A DNA stretch of 64,000 nucleotides from CBDBLK01 sp965215445. Its GTDB lineage: Bacteria > Bdellovibrionota > Bacteriovoracia > Bacteriovoracales > Bacteriovoracaceae. Each line of letters opens with the position of its first letter. The first letter of the stretch is position 1. The notes beneath the pieces are model-generated. The model was given only the letters and a program-made list of their open reading frames with translations. It did not search any database and had not been told where the DNA came from. The stretch spans positions 1,116,001-1,180,000 of the forward strand of contig CBDCDT010000002.1 of the NCBI GenBank assembly GCA_965215445.1, written 5' to 3'. Of this stretch, positions 36,023-44,283 are shown in pieces. Both the position numbers and the translations under genes were made by a program.

Positions 36023-37138
36023 ATGGATCACCCGATAAAAAGGGATCACTCTCGATTTCGCAAAATTATCCGGGGTAAGATTAGAGATAATCTGGGAAAA
36101 TATATCTCCGAAGGCGAAATACCAGTGTCCAAAGGAGATAAGAGTTACCGGATTCCCATGCCCAGTATTGAAACTCCCCGCTTTCGCTTTGGTGAACAAC
36201 AACAAGGTGGGCTGGGGCAAGGGGAGGGCAAACGGGGAGAGTCCGTAGACGGCCAGGAATCTCAGGAAAAGGCCGCCTCCGGCAAGGCGGGAAATCAAGA
36301 GGGCGACAAGGCACGCGACGTGGAACTCTCTCTGGAAGAACTGGCCTCCATCTTGGGAGAAAAGCTGGAACTTCCCAATATCGAACCCAAGGGTAGAAAA
36401 ACTCTTCCCAGCATCACCAACAAATACAATTCAATCGGAACGGTCGGCCCCAATTCGCTCAAACATTTCAAGCGCTCCTACCGTGAGGCCCTCAAAAGAC
36501 AGATCGTCAGTGAAACTTACGATCCCGAAAATCCGACAGTTATTCCCATTAAAAGAGATATGCGTTATCGCAGCAACAACCAAGTCGTTGAAAACGAGCA
36601 CGCTGCCGTAGTCATTTATATGATGGATGTCTCTGGTTCGATGGGAGATGAACAAAAAGAAATTGTCCGAACGGAATCTTTTTGGATTAACCTATGGCTG
36701 AAATCACAATACAAAAATATAGAAATTCGCTACATCATTCATGATGCCACCGCTAAAGAAGTCGATGAAGAAACTTTTTTTAGCACTCGTGATTCGGGAG
36801 GCACTCTAATTAGCTCGGCCTTCCGCCTTTGTTATGATATTATCTATGAGGATTACAATCCTGAAGAATGGAATATCTATCCTTTTCATTTCTCTGATGG
36901 AGACAATTGGTCAACGGATGACACTAAAATTTGCCTGCAAATGCTCGACAAGTATCTTCTTCCAGCGTGCAATGTTTTTTCCTACGGTCAGGTTGAAAGC
37001 CGTTATGGATCGGGACAGTTTTACAAAGATTTACAAATGGCCTATGGAGATAACAGCGACAAGGTAACTCTTTCTAAAATCAAAGGCCGGCACGCCATTT
37101 TAGATTCTATTAAAGATTTTTTAGGTAGGGGAAAATGA
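36023..37138 (+). CDS. yeaH: YeaH/YhbH-family VWA-like protein (DUF444)
   Basis: Partner of PrkA in the conserved stress cluster. The N-terminal basic HSRFRKIIRGKIRDNL is followed by a glycine- and glutamine-rich linker and then a von Willebrand-like fold: the MIDAS motif VYMMDVSGSMGDEQK (DxSxS) and a later STRDSGGTLISSA block. The start at 36023 is preceded by GGGAG; the earlier ATG at 35924 would overlap prkA by 74 bases. Its stop overlaps the spoVR start. Confidence 0.9.
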   Translation: MDHPIKRDHSRFRKIIRGKIRDNLGKYISEGEIPVSKGDKSYRIPMPSIETPRFRFGEQQQGGLGQGEGKRGESVDGQESQEKAASGKAGNQEGDKARDVELSLEELASILGEKLELPNIEPKGRKTLPSITNKYNSIGTVGPNSLKHFKRSYREALKRQIVSETYDPENPTVIPIKRDMRYRSNNQVVENEHAAVVIYMMDVSGSMGDEQKEIVRTESFWINLWLKSQYKNIEIRYIIHDATAKEVDEETFFSTRDSGGTLISSAFRLCYDIIYEDYNPEEWNIYPFHFSDGDNWSTDDTKICLQMLDKYLLPACNVFSYGQVESRYGSGQFYKDLQMAYGDNSDKVTLSKIKGRHAILDSIKDFLGRGK

Positions 37139-38664
37139 TTACCCGAACGGTAGCACTTCATGGAGAATTGGCCAAATTGCGTGAGGAAATTCACAAATAC
37201 GCTCTCGATTACGGACTTGATTTTTATCCCGTAGTCTTTGAAATTTGCGATCACGACACCATTAATATATTGGCAGCACAAGGAGGCTTTCCTCACCGCT
37301 ATCCACACTGGCGTTTTGGGATGGAGTACGACCAGCTCTCAAAATCCCATACCTATGGTCTTTCCAAAATTTACGAAATGGTGATTAATACCGATCCTTG
37401 CTACGCCTATCTGCTCAAGGCCAATCATTTGGTCGATCAAAAGATTGTCATGGCCCACGTTTACGGACATGCCGATTTTTTTAAAAATAATGCTTGGTTT
37501 AAAAATACAGACCGGAAGATGATGGATGTGATGGCCAATCACCGCACTAAAATCAGACGTTATATGGATTTGCACGGTCAGGATACTGTCGAAGAATTTA
37601 TTGACCGGGTTCATTCTTTGGAGAATTTGCTGGATACCAATATTTTGTTTGAAACTTTGGAATTGCGCTACTCTCGTATGCGCAAAGAGCGCCAGTATAA
37701 AAAACAGCGCTCCGGTAAAAATTCACCGCAAGATTTTCCCCAGGATGAGCGCAGTGAATATCTCAAAAGTTTTATGCGTTCTCAAACTTCTTCTCAAAAC
37801 TCTTCCAAGAAAAAATCTTCAAAAGATGACAAAACAAAAGATTTTCAAGCACCTAAAAATTCCAGTCCACGCGATATTATGATGTTTCTCATTGAAAGCG
37901 CCCCTCTCGAAGAATGGGAGGCCGACGTTTTAGGCTGCTTGCGGGAGGAGGCCTATTATTTTCTTCCCCAGCGTATGACCAAGATTATGAACGAGGGATG
38001 GGCCAGTTATTGGCACTCTACAATTATGACTCAAAAGGCACTTGGCCCCAGCGAAATTATCGACTTTAGTGACAAACATGCGGGTGTTATGGCCATGAGC
38101 CGACGCCAGATCAACCCTTATAAAATTGGTATTGAACTCTTCCGCGATATTAAATATCGTTGGGATACGGGACGTTTTGGCAAAGATTATCAAGAATGTA
38201 AAAGTATGCCGGATCGAGAAAATTGGAATCTTAAAACTGAGCGAGGTAATGAAAAAATTTTTGAAATCCGCAAAACCCACAACGATATTACATTTATCGA
38301 CGAATTTTTCACTCAGGATTTTTGCCTGCGCCAACAACTGTTTACTTACGAATATAACTCAAGAATTGGACGTTTTGTCATCAACGAACGGGATTTCGAG
38401 GCAGTCAAAAGCAAACTTTTGGCCTCTCTGACCAATTTTGGAAACCCGGTGATTGAAGTAGAGTCGGGCAATTTTAAAAACCGAGGCGAATTGCACCTGA
38501 TTCACAAACACCAAGGGATTGACTTGGATATGGCCCTCGCTGCCGATACTCTCAAAAGTATTTATTATCTCTGGAAAAGGCCGGTGAACTTGAGTACAAT
38601 TCAAGATAGACAAAAAGTTACCCTGTGCTTTGATGGCCAGGAAATGCGTACAATCAAAAACTAA
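37135..38664 (+). CDS. spoVR: SpoVR family protein (YcgB)
   Basis: The 509-residue protein has the SpoVR hallmarks: YPVVFEICDHDTINILAAQ near the start, FPHRYPHWRFGMEYDQL, YAYLLKANHLVDQKIVMAHVY, GHADFFKNN and later NEGWASYWHSTIMT. Histidine-rich conserved positions suggest metal binding. SpoVR is needed for the spore cortex in Bacillus but occurs with PrkA and YeaH in many non-sporeformers; the biochemical role is unknown. The start overlaps the yeaH stop (ATGA). Confidence 0.93.
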   Translation: MITRTVALHGELAKLREEIHKYALDYGLDFYPVVFEICDHDTINILAAQGGFPHRYPHWRFGMEYDQLSKSHTYGLSKIYEMVINTDPCYAYLLKANHLVDQKIVMAHVYGHADFFKNNAWFKNTDRKMMDVMANHRTKIRRYMDLHGQDTVEEFIDRVHSLENLLDTNILFETLELRYSRMRKERQYKKQRSGKNSPQDFPQDERSEYLKSFMRSQTSSQNSSKKKSSKDDKTKDFQAPKNSSPRDIMMFLIESAPLEEWEADVLGCLREEAYYFLPQRMTKIMNEGWASYWHSTIMTQKALGPSEIIDFSDKHAGVMAMSRRQINPYKIGIELFRDIKYRWDTGRFGKDYQECKSMPDRENWNLKTERGNEKIFEIRKTHNDITFIDEFFTQDFCLRQQLFTYEYNSRIGRFVINERDFEAVKSKLLASLTNFGNPVIEVESGNFKNRGELHLIHKHQGIDLDMALAADTLKSIYYLWKRPVNLSTIQDRQKVTLCFDGQEMRTIKN

Positions 38665-38683
38665 AACACCTTGGAGGTTTGGT

Positions 38684-39163
38684 ATGACTTTCTTTAATCT
38701 CAAATTCTTTTCTTTGGCCCCTTTTATTTTCTTCTTTTTGGGAAACGCCAATGCCGGTTGTATTGATCTCACTGGAGAGTATTTGTGCGAAAACGGACAA
38801 ACCATAGAATTTGCTCAAAGTACAGACAATCTAGGTGCGATTACCTATCAAAGAACAATTTTCAAAACTACTCATGCATGGACGGCCAACGCCGTTTCCG
38901 ATTCCGGTGGCTGGAGGGCCGTGTGCAATCATAATCGCATGAGACTCTATCACCTTGCAGACAATTATGTTTTGGATTATCGCTTTGGGAACTCGGAAAA
39001 TGTTCTCGTTCAAACAATCAATAAAACGGATACTGATGTGACAAGTTTTGATGAAATCAATGCTTTAAGCGCAAACGACTTTAATACCGCTTTATGGGCC
39101 ACCAGAACCATGCACTGCCAGAGGTTGGAGGATGCTGAGCCTGTAAGCGGTATTATTGACTAG
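38684..39163 (+). CDS. Small secreted protein of unknown function
   Basis: The start at 38684 follows a perfect GGAGG site and yields a signal peptide (FFSLAPFIFFFLGNANA). The mature part of about 130 residues has four cysteines (GCIDLTG, YLCENG, RAVCNH, MHCQRL) that could form two disulfides. The phrase 'DLTGEYLCENG' resembles small secreted proteins seen in Bdellovibrio-like genomes, by general recollection only. It follows spoVR by 20 bases and overlaps the metzincin gene tail by 11 bases. Confidence 0.55.
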   Translation: MTFFNLKFFSLAPFIFFFLGNANAGCIDLTGEYLCENGQTIEFAQSTDNLGAITYQRTIFKTTHAWTANAVSDSGGWRAVCNHNRMRLYHLADNYVLDYRFGNSENVLVQTINKTDTDVTSFDEINALSANDFNTALWATRTMHCQRLEDAEPVSGIID

Positions 39164-40565
39164 GCATTTCTCCGCAAAGTGGTTTCAAAAGCATTTCTAT
39201 GGCGTAGGGATAAAACTTGCTTTCATAAGGACTGGAGTGACTACCAGAGCGCATGATGTCGTCAAAAGGCATAATCCGTTCTCGATCGGGGCAGCGAGAT
39301 TCGGGATAGGTGTCGGGCAATCCAAAGTTATGGCCCAGTTCATGGATAAATAGGCCGCATCTGGTATTTTTCGTATAAACTTTATTTCCCTTGTTAGTAG
39401 TATATATGGCCCAATCTTTAACATAAGATCGATTGAGATCATCATAAAAATTGATAAAATGGTCACTGTGTATGATGTCCAAGGGGTCATCTCCTCCCCT
39501 TATCGTCAAATCCAATTCGATTCCATGTCTTGCATAAAAATCTTTTATACAGGGAATGGTTTCTCTAATATCTTCAAGTGCTTCTTTCCTGTTAAAGATA
39601 TTACCTCTATAATTTGCATAAAGACTTGTCTTGATAACTATTCTTCCTTCTCTTTTTTGAATTGTGTATTTTGAAGAACTTGTATCTCTTCTATCAGGAA
39701 AAAAAGGAATTTTTTTACAGAGAGTGGGATTAGAAAATTTTGAATAATAAATTTCTTTTCCTTCGGAAACTCTGTCTATGCAACTTGATATATAGTCATT
39801 TTGAGATGCATGGTAATCTACCTTCTCGTTTAAATCATCTTCTTCGTTTAATTTTTTCACCGGGTTTGATTTCTTTACATTTATTTTTTCTTCTTTCGTT
39901 TTGAAATAGATTTTCTTTCTCTGTATATTCAATTTTTCCAACGTCAATTTTATTTCATCCCTCAATTCAGATAATTCCCTGGACAGTCGGCCAGACATAC
40001 CTTTTGACCACTTGAATGGCAAAAAATTCTTCCAAGATGAGATGATTTCAATATAAAGTTTCTTTTTCTCTTTATATTGACTTTCCTGTTGCCTCAATCT
40101 CTCGGCAAGCTGATAAAAATAACCTAATTCTGTTCCCTTATTTCTCTCTATATCCAGTTTTAAAAGCTTGGCCTTCTCGTTATCTATTTGTTCTTCTATG
40201 GAGTAAAATTCATCTTTTAATTTGGATATTTCCCTGGCCAGTTGCATTTTACTTCTCAAAAACAAGGACGAGGCCATTTCAGCATAGGCATTTTCCTTTA
40301 TTCTGATTTTATTTCTCAGCCAATTTTTTTTGTCTACAAGTCTTAGCTGTTTCTCTACGGACAAAAGCGTGGCCTTCAACTCAAATATTTCTTTGGCCAA
40401 CAACTCCGAATTTGTTCGGTCATAAATTCTTTGCTTTGAGATGATTTGATTTCTTAACTGATACTTCCTACCTAAGAGGCCTCCACTTATTCCAAAAGCA
40501 AAAATCATTTGTTGATTAAAGACTAGCAATAAAAACAGGGCCAAAACATTAAATTTAAAACTCAT
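39153..40565 (-). CDS. Secreted metzincin protease with a coiled-coil N terminus
   Basis: A signal peptide (LALFLLLVFNQQMIFA) is followed by about 200 residues of coiled coil with recurring LAREISKLKDE-like heptads, a linker, and a C-terminal zinc protease domain. The consensus HELGHNFGLPD (residues 408-418) matches the metzincin HExxHxxGxxH/D site, and DDIMRSG (Met at 438) forms the Met-turn. The coiled coil may anchor the enzyme or drive assembly. The general family looks M10/M12-like, with the exact group unassigned. Likely used against external protein. Confidence 0.75.
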   Translation of the reverse strand: MSFKFNVLALFLLLVFNQQMIFAFGISGGLLGRKYQLRNQIISKQRIYDRTNSELLAKEIFELKATLLSVEKQLRLVDKKNWLRNKIRIKENAYAEMASSLFLRSKMQLAREISKLKDEFYSIEEQIDNEKAKLLKLDIERNKGTELGYFYQLAERLRQQESQYKEKKKLYIEIISSWKNFLPFKWSKGMSGRLSRELSELRDEIKLTLEKLNIQRKKIYFKTKEEKINVKKSNPVKKLNEEDDLNEKVDYHASQNDYISSCIDRVSEGKEIYYSKFSNPTLCKKIPFFPDRRDTSSSKYTIQKREGRIVIKTSLYANYRGNIFNRKEALEDIRETIPCIKDFYARHGIELDLTIRGGDDPLDIIHSDHFINFYDDLNRSYVKDWAIYTTNKGNKVYTKNTRCGLFIHELGHNFGLPDTYPESRCPDRERIMPFDDIMRSGSHSSPYESKFYPYAIEMLLKPLCGEMPSQ

Positions 40566-40589
40566 ATATCCTCAAGAAAATTTTGAGGG

Positions 40590-41498
40590 TTATAAGTTTT
40601 TTTGTAAACCTGCGGACATTACAACTATAGGCATCATGAATGATTGCGCGATGCAATTCGCCACGGCCTTTCTTGCAAAAAAAGTAAACTTGTTACAATA
40701 AAAAAAATTGAGCGGAGACAACATTTCTCTTAAATAGACTTGTTGGAATTTTTCAGCATCAAACTCCCCCAGAATCTTTTCAAAATATGGCCGCAGTTGA
40801 CTAAATCGGCCTCGCCATTGCTGATGCTCATGTTTGCGGTCTTCTTCGCTGTAAAAATTGGCCAAAACGTGATTTATGCCTTCGATTTTAAGGCCAGAAT
40901 TAATCAAAACTCTGGGTATCTTTTTACAAACATAAGCATCAAAGTTATGGAAATTTTCTTTAATCTTGGTCATGCAATGATTGAGAAATTTGTCCTCGGT
41001 ATCGAGTCCATAAAAAACGCCGTCCACGTCAACCAAAATCAAGCGACCACTTGGCCGTAAAAGCCTGTAAAGTTCTTCACTAACCGAGGCCATAATTTGA
41101 GGGATGTGCTGATAGACATAGCGGCACAAAATCAGGTCATAATGGGCACTGGGTTTGTCGATTTTCCGAAGGTCGAAGTCGTAGCACTCAATTTTAGACA
41201 AGGGAAATTGAGCGCGAATTTGTGGAAGATCGCGCTTTAGGTTGCTTATTTGATGTTGGGAACTATCAACAGCATCTATTTCCAAAGGGGTTTCGGGGTA
41301 GTACCCAAGCACCAGCTTGCTTAAAACAGCACTGCCACAGCCTGCATCAAGGATTTTCTCACCGCCTTTTAGTTTAAGGCAATCTTTGGTGATTTCCCTT
41401 GATGGGTCGTAGTTGCGGTTTTGATTTTGGGCCTCAAGCCGTGCGGATTCGTGTTTACTGTCTAACCCATAAAAAGTTTTTTTAAAGTCTGATTTCAT
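40590..41498 (-). CDS. Class I SAM-dependent methyltransferase, copy 1
   Basis: A small-molecule-type methyltransferase: motif I ILDAGCGSAVLSKLVL, a motif II-like acid in EIDAVDSS, then YDLILCRYVYQHIP and LRPSGRLILVDVDG, as in the UbiE/Methyltransf_25 group. No DPPY-like motif, so not a DNA amino-methylase. It is near-identical to the gene at 44284-45129 through a 779-base repeat but has its own N terminus and an extra 20-residue C-terminal tail. It is divergent from the small HTH gene at 41621. Confidence 0.8.
   Translation of the reverse strand: MKSDFKKTFYGLDSKHESARLEAQNQNRNYDPSREITKDCLKLKGGEKILDAGCGSAVLSKLVLGYYPETPLEIDAVDSSQHQISNLKRDLPQIRAQFPLSKIECYDFDLRKIDKPSAHYDLILCRYVYQHIPQIMASVSEELYRLLRPSGRLILVDVDGVFYGLDTEDKFLNHCMTKIKENFHNFDAYVCKKIPRVLINSGLKIEGINHVLANFYSEEDRKHEHQQWRGRFSQLRPYFEKILGEFDAEKFQQVYLREMLSPLNFFYCNKFTFFARKAVANCIAQSFMMPIVVMSAGLQKNL
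40672..41450. repeat. Methyltransferase repeat, copy 1 (779 bp)
   Basis: Aligns base for base without gaps with 44303-45081, offset 3631, differing at only scattered positions by eye; similarity ends sharply inside both genes. Direct orientation. Confidence 0.8.
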
Positions 41499-41620
41499 TA
41501 AAATTTTTTCTGTTTTAAATTAATTAAATTTTTTTTTCATCGTTTTGTGACTATTTTTAGTGTTGTTCAGTTTTGTTAATAACCTTAAAACCCGTATTTG
41601 CAGCATCGTGTTTATTTTCA

Positions 41621-41875
41621 ATGAAACATGAAATCTTACCCGTAGTCAAGGCTACGAGTAAGAAAGTGACTACATTAAGAAAAAAATTTGCCAAGAATCT
41701 AAAGGCCACAAGAAAACTTCAAAATATAAGCCAAGAAGTTCTTGCAGAAAAACTTGATATTAACGTTAGGTATATTCAACAACTCGAAGGCAAAAATACT
41801 CCTAATATTAAACTTGATACTTTGGAAAAACTTGCAAAAGCACTGGCCCTTAAACCTTTCGAGTTGCTTCAATAA
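41621..41875 (+). CDS. XRE-type helix-turn-helix regulator
   Basis: An 84-residue protein with a classic HTH: NLKATRKLQNISQEVLAEKLD, then VRYIQQLEGKNTPNIKL and a closing LAKALALKPFELL. Small regulators of this form control restriction-modification or mobile-element genes. It is divergent from methyltransferase copy 1. The ATG at 41621 has no clear ribosome site; an in-frame TTG at 41573 is possible. The stop codon overlaps the first bases of the 89-bp repeat, next to the element boundary. Confidence 0.7.
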   Translation: MKHEILPVVKATSKKVTTLRKKFAKNLKATRKLQNISQEVLAEKLDINVRYIQQLEGKNTPNIKLDTLEKLAKALALKPFELLQ

Positions 41876-41962
41876 ATTTTTCTTTTTTTGCAGGCCAAAA
41901 ATTTAGTGATTAAAGAGGTTTACGGGATTTTTTTTAGTGAAATGGAGGAGACGGGCGGATTT
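41874..41962. repeat. 89-bp direct repeat, left copy, including attL core
   Basis: Matches 50861-50949 without gaps at 78 of 89 positions. The last 24 bases (41939-41962), which begin GAAATGGAGGAGACGGG, are identical to the 3' end of the tRNA-Cys gene region and form the attL core. Confidence 0.8.
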
Positions 41963-42102
41963 TATAGCTATGCGCATTATAAATAATTATGCATCGCAAT
42001 TAACCGTTTCCAACTCCTTGATTTCGCTAACTTTTTACCAATCTGAGCAAATATGCGCCTTGCGTTCTCATTTTAGTCAAAATGAGCCATTTTGACCTAT
42101 TT

Positions 42103-42121
42103 TAGCCCATATATAGCCCAT
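42103..42121. promoter_or_regulatory. Possible integrase arm site near attL
   Basis: TAGCCCATATATAGCCCAT repeats the sequence that begins at the integrase stop codon (50835-50854, TAGCCCATATTTAGCCCATA). Related AGCCAT units precede it from 42084. Paired sites next to both att cores fit arm-type integrase sites. No gene is seen between 41876 and 42204. Confidence 0.45.
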
Positions 42122-42204
42122 AAAATTTTATCAAACTAACTGCTGGACTTCGGAAACAGACTACGCTTTCATAGGTAAAAAACCGCAACACAAAGGGGGG
42201 TTGT

Positions 42205-42477
42205 ATGTATTGCCTATTTTTAAGCATTATTCCAAGGGTCTTTTTTCACGGCGCGATTGTGGCAGCGATCCTCACTTGGGGGCCGGATTGGACGAGGGAA
42301 AAATTTTTTGAACTCCACAGGGCCACGACCAAGCTTTTCATTGAAAAGCTAAAGCAGGGTGGGCCTTCTCTTAAAATGATGGCTCCCGACGGCAGCAGGC
42401 TTATGGACGGGACTTATATTAGATACGAAGACCTCGACAAGGCCAAAAAGGCCAATGTTCCATGGATACCCCTTTAA
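42205..42477 (+). CDS. Small protein encoded just inside attL
   Basis: A 90-residue protein, start preceded by AAAGGGGGG, that begins with a hydrophobic helix (LFLSIIPRVFFHGAIVAAILTW) and continues as a soluble segment ending in VPWIPL. No family recognised. It is followed by a strong terminator, so it is an independent unit. A role in transfer or in defence of the element is possible but unsupported. Confidence 0.5.
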   Translation: MYCLFLSIIPRVFFHGAIVAAILTWGPDWTREKFFELHRATTKLFIEKLKQGGPSLKMMAPDGSRLMDGTYIRYEDLDKAKKANVPWIPL

Positions 42478-42496
42478 GATAGCGAAAACAAAGAGG

Positions 42497-42523
42497 AGCG
42501 GCGAAATCTCGCCGCTTTTTTTT
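42497..42523 (+). terminator. Rho-independent terminator
   Basis: AGCGGCGA-AATC-TCGCCGCT stem followed by at least seven T residues, 20 bases after the small gene. Confidence 0.85.
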
Positions 42524-42566
42524 GCCCTTTTTTCAAATTTTCGGGCAGTTACACCTTTTTCATTTT

Positions 42567-42872
42567 CTCAAAAAATTTTCATGTCACACTTAGCCTTCGC
42601 AAAAATTCCATAATTTCAGAAAGTTAGGGTGCTTTTTTTAAAAGCAATGTCACAAGTTGTGAACATTTTTACATATTAGTGAGGGGGTACTTTTTTTCAA
42701 GACTCTCAAAAAATTAGGATTTGGAGAGTTCAAAAAAATCTAGTGTTACGTTTGGCCTTCGCAAAAGTTCCATAATTTCAGAAAGTTGAAGTCGATTTTG
42801 AAAACTTCTTGTTACGCTCTGTAGACGTTTTTGCACATTAGTGAAGGGGTATTTTTTCCCAAGGCCCTCAAA
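42567..42872. repeat. Two 162-bp-period tandem repeats in a non-coding region
   Basis: Unit A (42567-42710) and unit B (42729-42872) align with offset 162, sharing GCCTTCGCAAAA, CCATAATTTCAGAAAGTT and a TTAGTGA(G/A)GGGGTA block. The motif CCATAA(T/C)TTCAGAAA occurs a third time at 43041. The region from 42524 to 43107 has no gene and lies before the replication-relaxation-like gene, as an origin or transfer site might. Confidence 0.6.
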
Positions 42873-43107
42873 AGAACGAAAGCATGGCATTTTAAAGACC
42901 CCTGAGAGGCCCAAATTTTTGTTTTAAGAGGCGCATAAGCCGAAGCTCTGACTTCTTCCTCTCGTCCCTTAAAACGCACGTTACAAGGCCGTTGCGAGGT
43001 CAAAGCGTTGAAACCACAACAGATAACAGTAAAACACAAACCATAACTTCAGAAAAAAACAAATAATTTCAAGCACAAAAAAGACCCACAACCACGAGGA
43101 GGAAAAA

Positions 43108-43863
43108 ATGCGTAGATACAGGCGTAGAGGTGCAGTTATAAACGAAAGAGACGAGCATTTGTTTCACTATCTTTTTGTCAATAAAGCGGCCGCAGTTGTA
43201 GACATTCAAAAAGACGTTTTCGACAATGCCAACTTAAAAACTGTCCACAACAGGCTTAAAAAGTTGTCTGATGCCGGATTTATTGAGGCACAAATACACA
43301 GGGAAAGGCGCAATAGACTGGTGTACTTTGTGACCAAAAAAGCGTTTAGAAAGTACGTCGCCGAAGAGGGCCTTGCCAAACGGGTTCAACTGATAAGCGA
43401 CAGTATCGAACACGACTTGATAGTTTTGGAGATAAAAAGAAAGTTCAGGACGTTTAAAAAATATGTCCTTGAGTTCTATTCTGAAAACCTTATCCGAAGC
43501 GGATTATTGGAAGACCAATACCCCGAACTTGAACCATTCAGATGGTTGCGACCGGATGCCGTGGTCAAACTCAAGATCAAAGACAAGATTTATTTTTTAC
43601 CCTTGGAGTATGAGGCATCTCCAAAATCGAAAAAGAGAAATGCCAAACTTTTGTCCAGATATTACACCAGTTCCAAAGTCGTTGCTGTACTTTTTATTTC
43701 AAGAACAAAAGCAATTGAAAAGAAAATGTGGCAAGCAGAAATGACCAGAGGTGCAGAAAAGAGAAAGGGAAAGTTTTACTATGCCCAGCTTGAAGATGTC
43801 TTAAACTCTCAAGAAAAATTGCCATTTTGGAGCGTCAAGGATGACATTTTAACCCTTGCCTGA
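43108..43863 (+). CDS. Replication-relaxation-like protein
   Basis: A winged-helix N terminus (LKTVHNRLKKLSDAGFIEAQ, then RRNRLVYFVTKKA) is followed by a nuclease-like part with LRPDAVVKLKIKDKIYFLPLEYEASPKSKKR, the pattern of the 'replication-relaxation' family found in plasmids and integrative elements. The start has a perfect GAGGAGG site. The protein probably acts at the repeats upstream for element replication or transfer. Assignment is by pattern; a plain transcription regulator is the alternative. Confidence 0.55.
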   Translation: MRRYRRRGAVINERDEHLFHYLFVNKAAAVVDIQKDVFDNANLKTVHNRLKKLSDAGFIEAQIHRERRNRLVYFVTKKAFRKYVAEEGLAKRVQLISDSIEHDLIVLEIKRKFRTFKKYVLEFYSENLIRSGLLEDQYPELEPFRWLRPDAVVKLKIKDKIYFLPLEYEASPKSKKRNAKLLSRYYTSSKVVAVLFISRTKAIEKKMWQAEMTRGAEKRKGKFYYAQLEDVLNSQEKLPFWSVKDDILTLA

Positions 43864-44119
43864 AAACCGCAAACCCTCGAGAACCTTGGGGGTTCAAACG
43901 GTCGGGACTAACGAACACCCACCCTAAAATGAAGGTCTTTCTAACTTGTTGGAATGAAAGGCCAATTCAAGCAAAACCAATTTTTGAAAATTTGAGACTG
44001 TATGGGGATATGGCGATATTTCAGAAAGTAGGGGCAGAGAGACAAAAGAAGGCCTTGTTTTTTGCCTTTTTGCAAGGGCAAAAAAATAGAAACGGGAAGA
44101 TTTAGGGGCGCAGTCAAAG

Positions 44120-44157
44120 CGTCCAATCGGTGTCCAGTGAGTCGTCCAATCGGCGTC
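44120..44157. repeat. Two 15-bp iteron-like repeats
   Basis: CGTCCAATCGGTGTC (44120-44134) and CGTCCAATCGGCGTC (44143-44157), spaced 23 bases start to start, with a partial GTGTCCAACC third unit. They lie in the 420-base gap between the replication-relaxation-like gene and the methyltransferase. The gap also has a hairpin at about 43870-43892 and another TTTCAGAAAGT motif near 44010. Confidence 0.5.
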
Positions 44158-44283
44158 TAAAACGTGTCCAACCAACTGACGATTAAAAAAAATGCGAAAC
44201 TGCGCAACCTGTGGAAATTGGAGAAGAAAGCACTTTGCCCTCTTGGTTTTCTCTCAGGGGATTATATGCCCATTTTCATCATT

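Noticed and set aside
43924..44175. Minus-strand frame in the gap after the replication-relaxation-like gene
   Set aside because: Composition does not look coding; it covers the iteron-like repeats.
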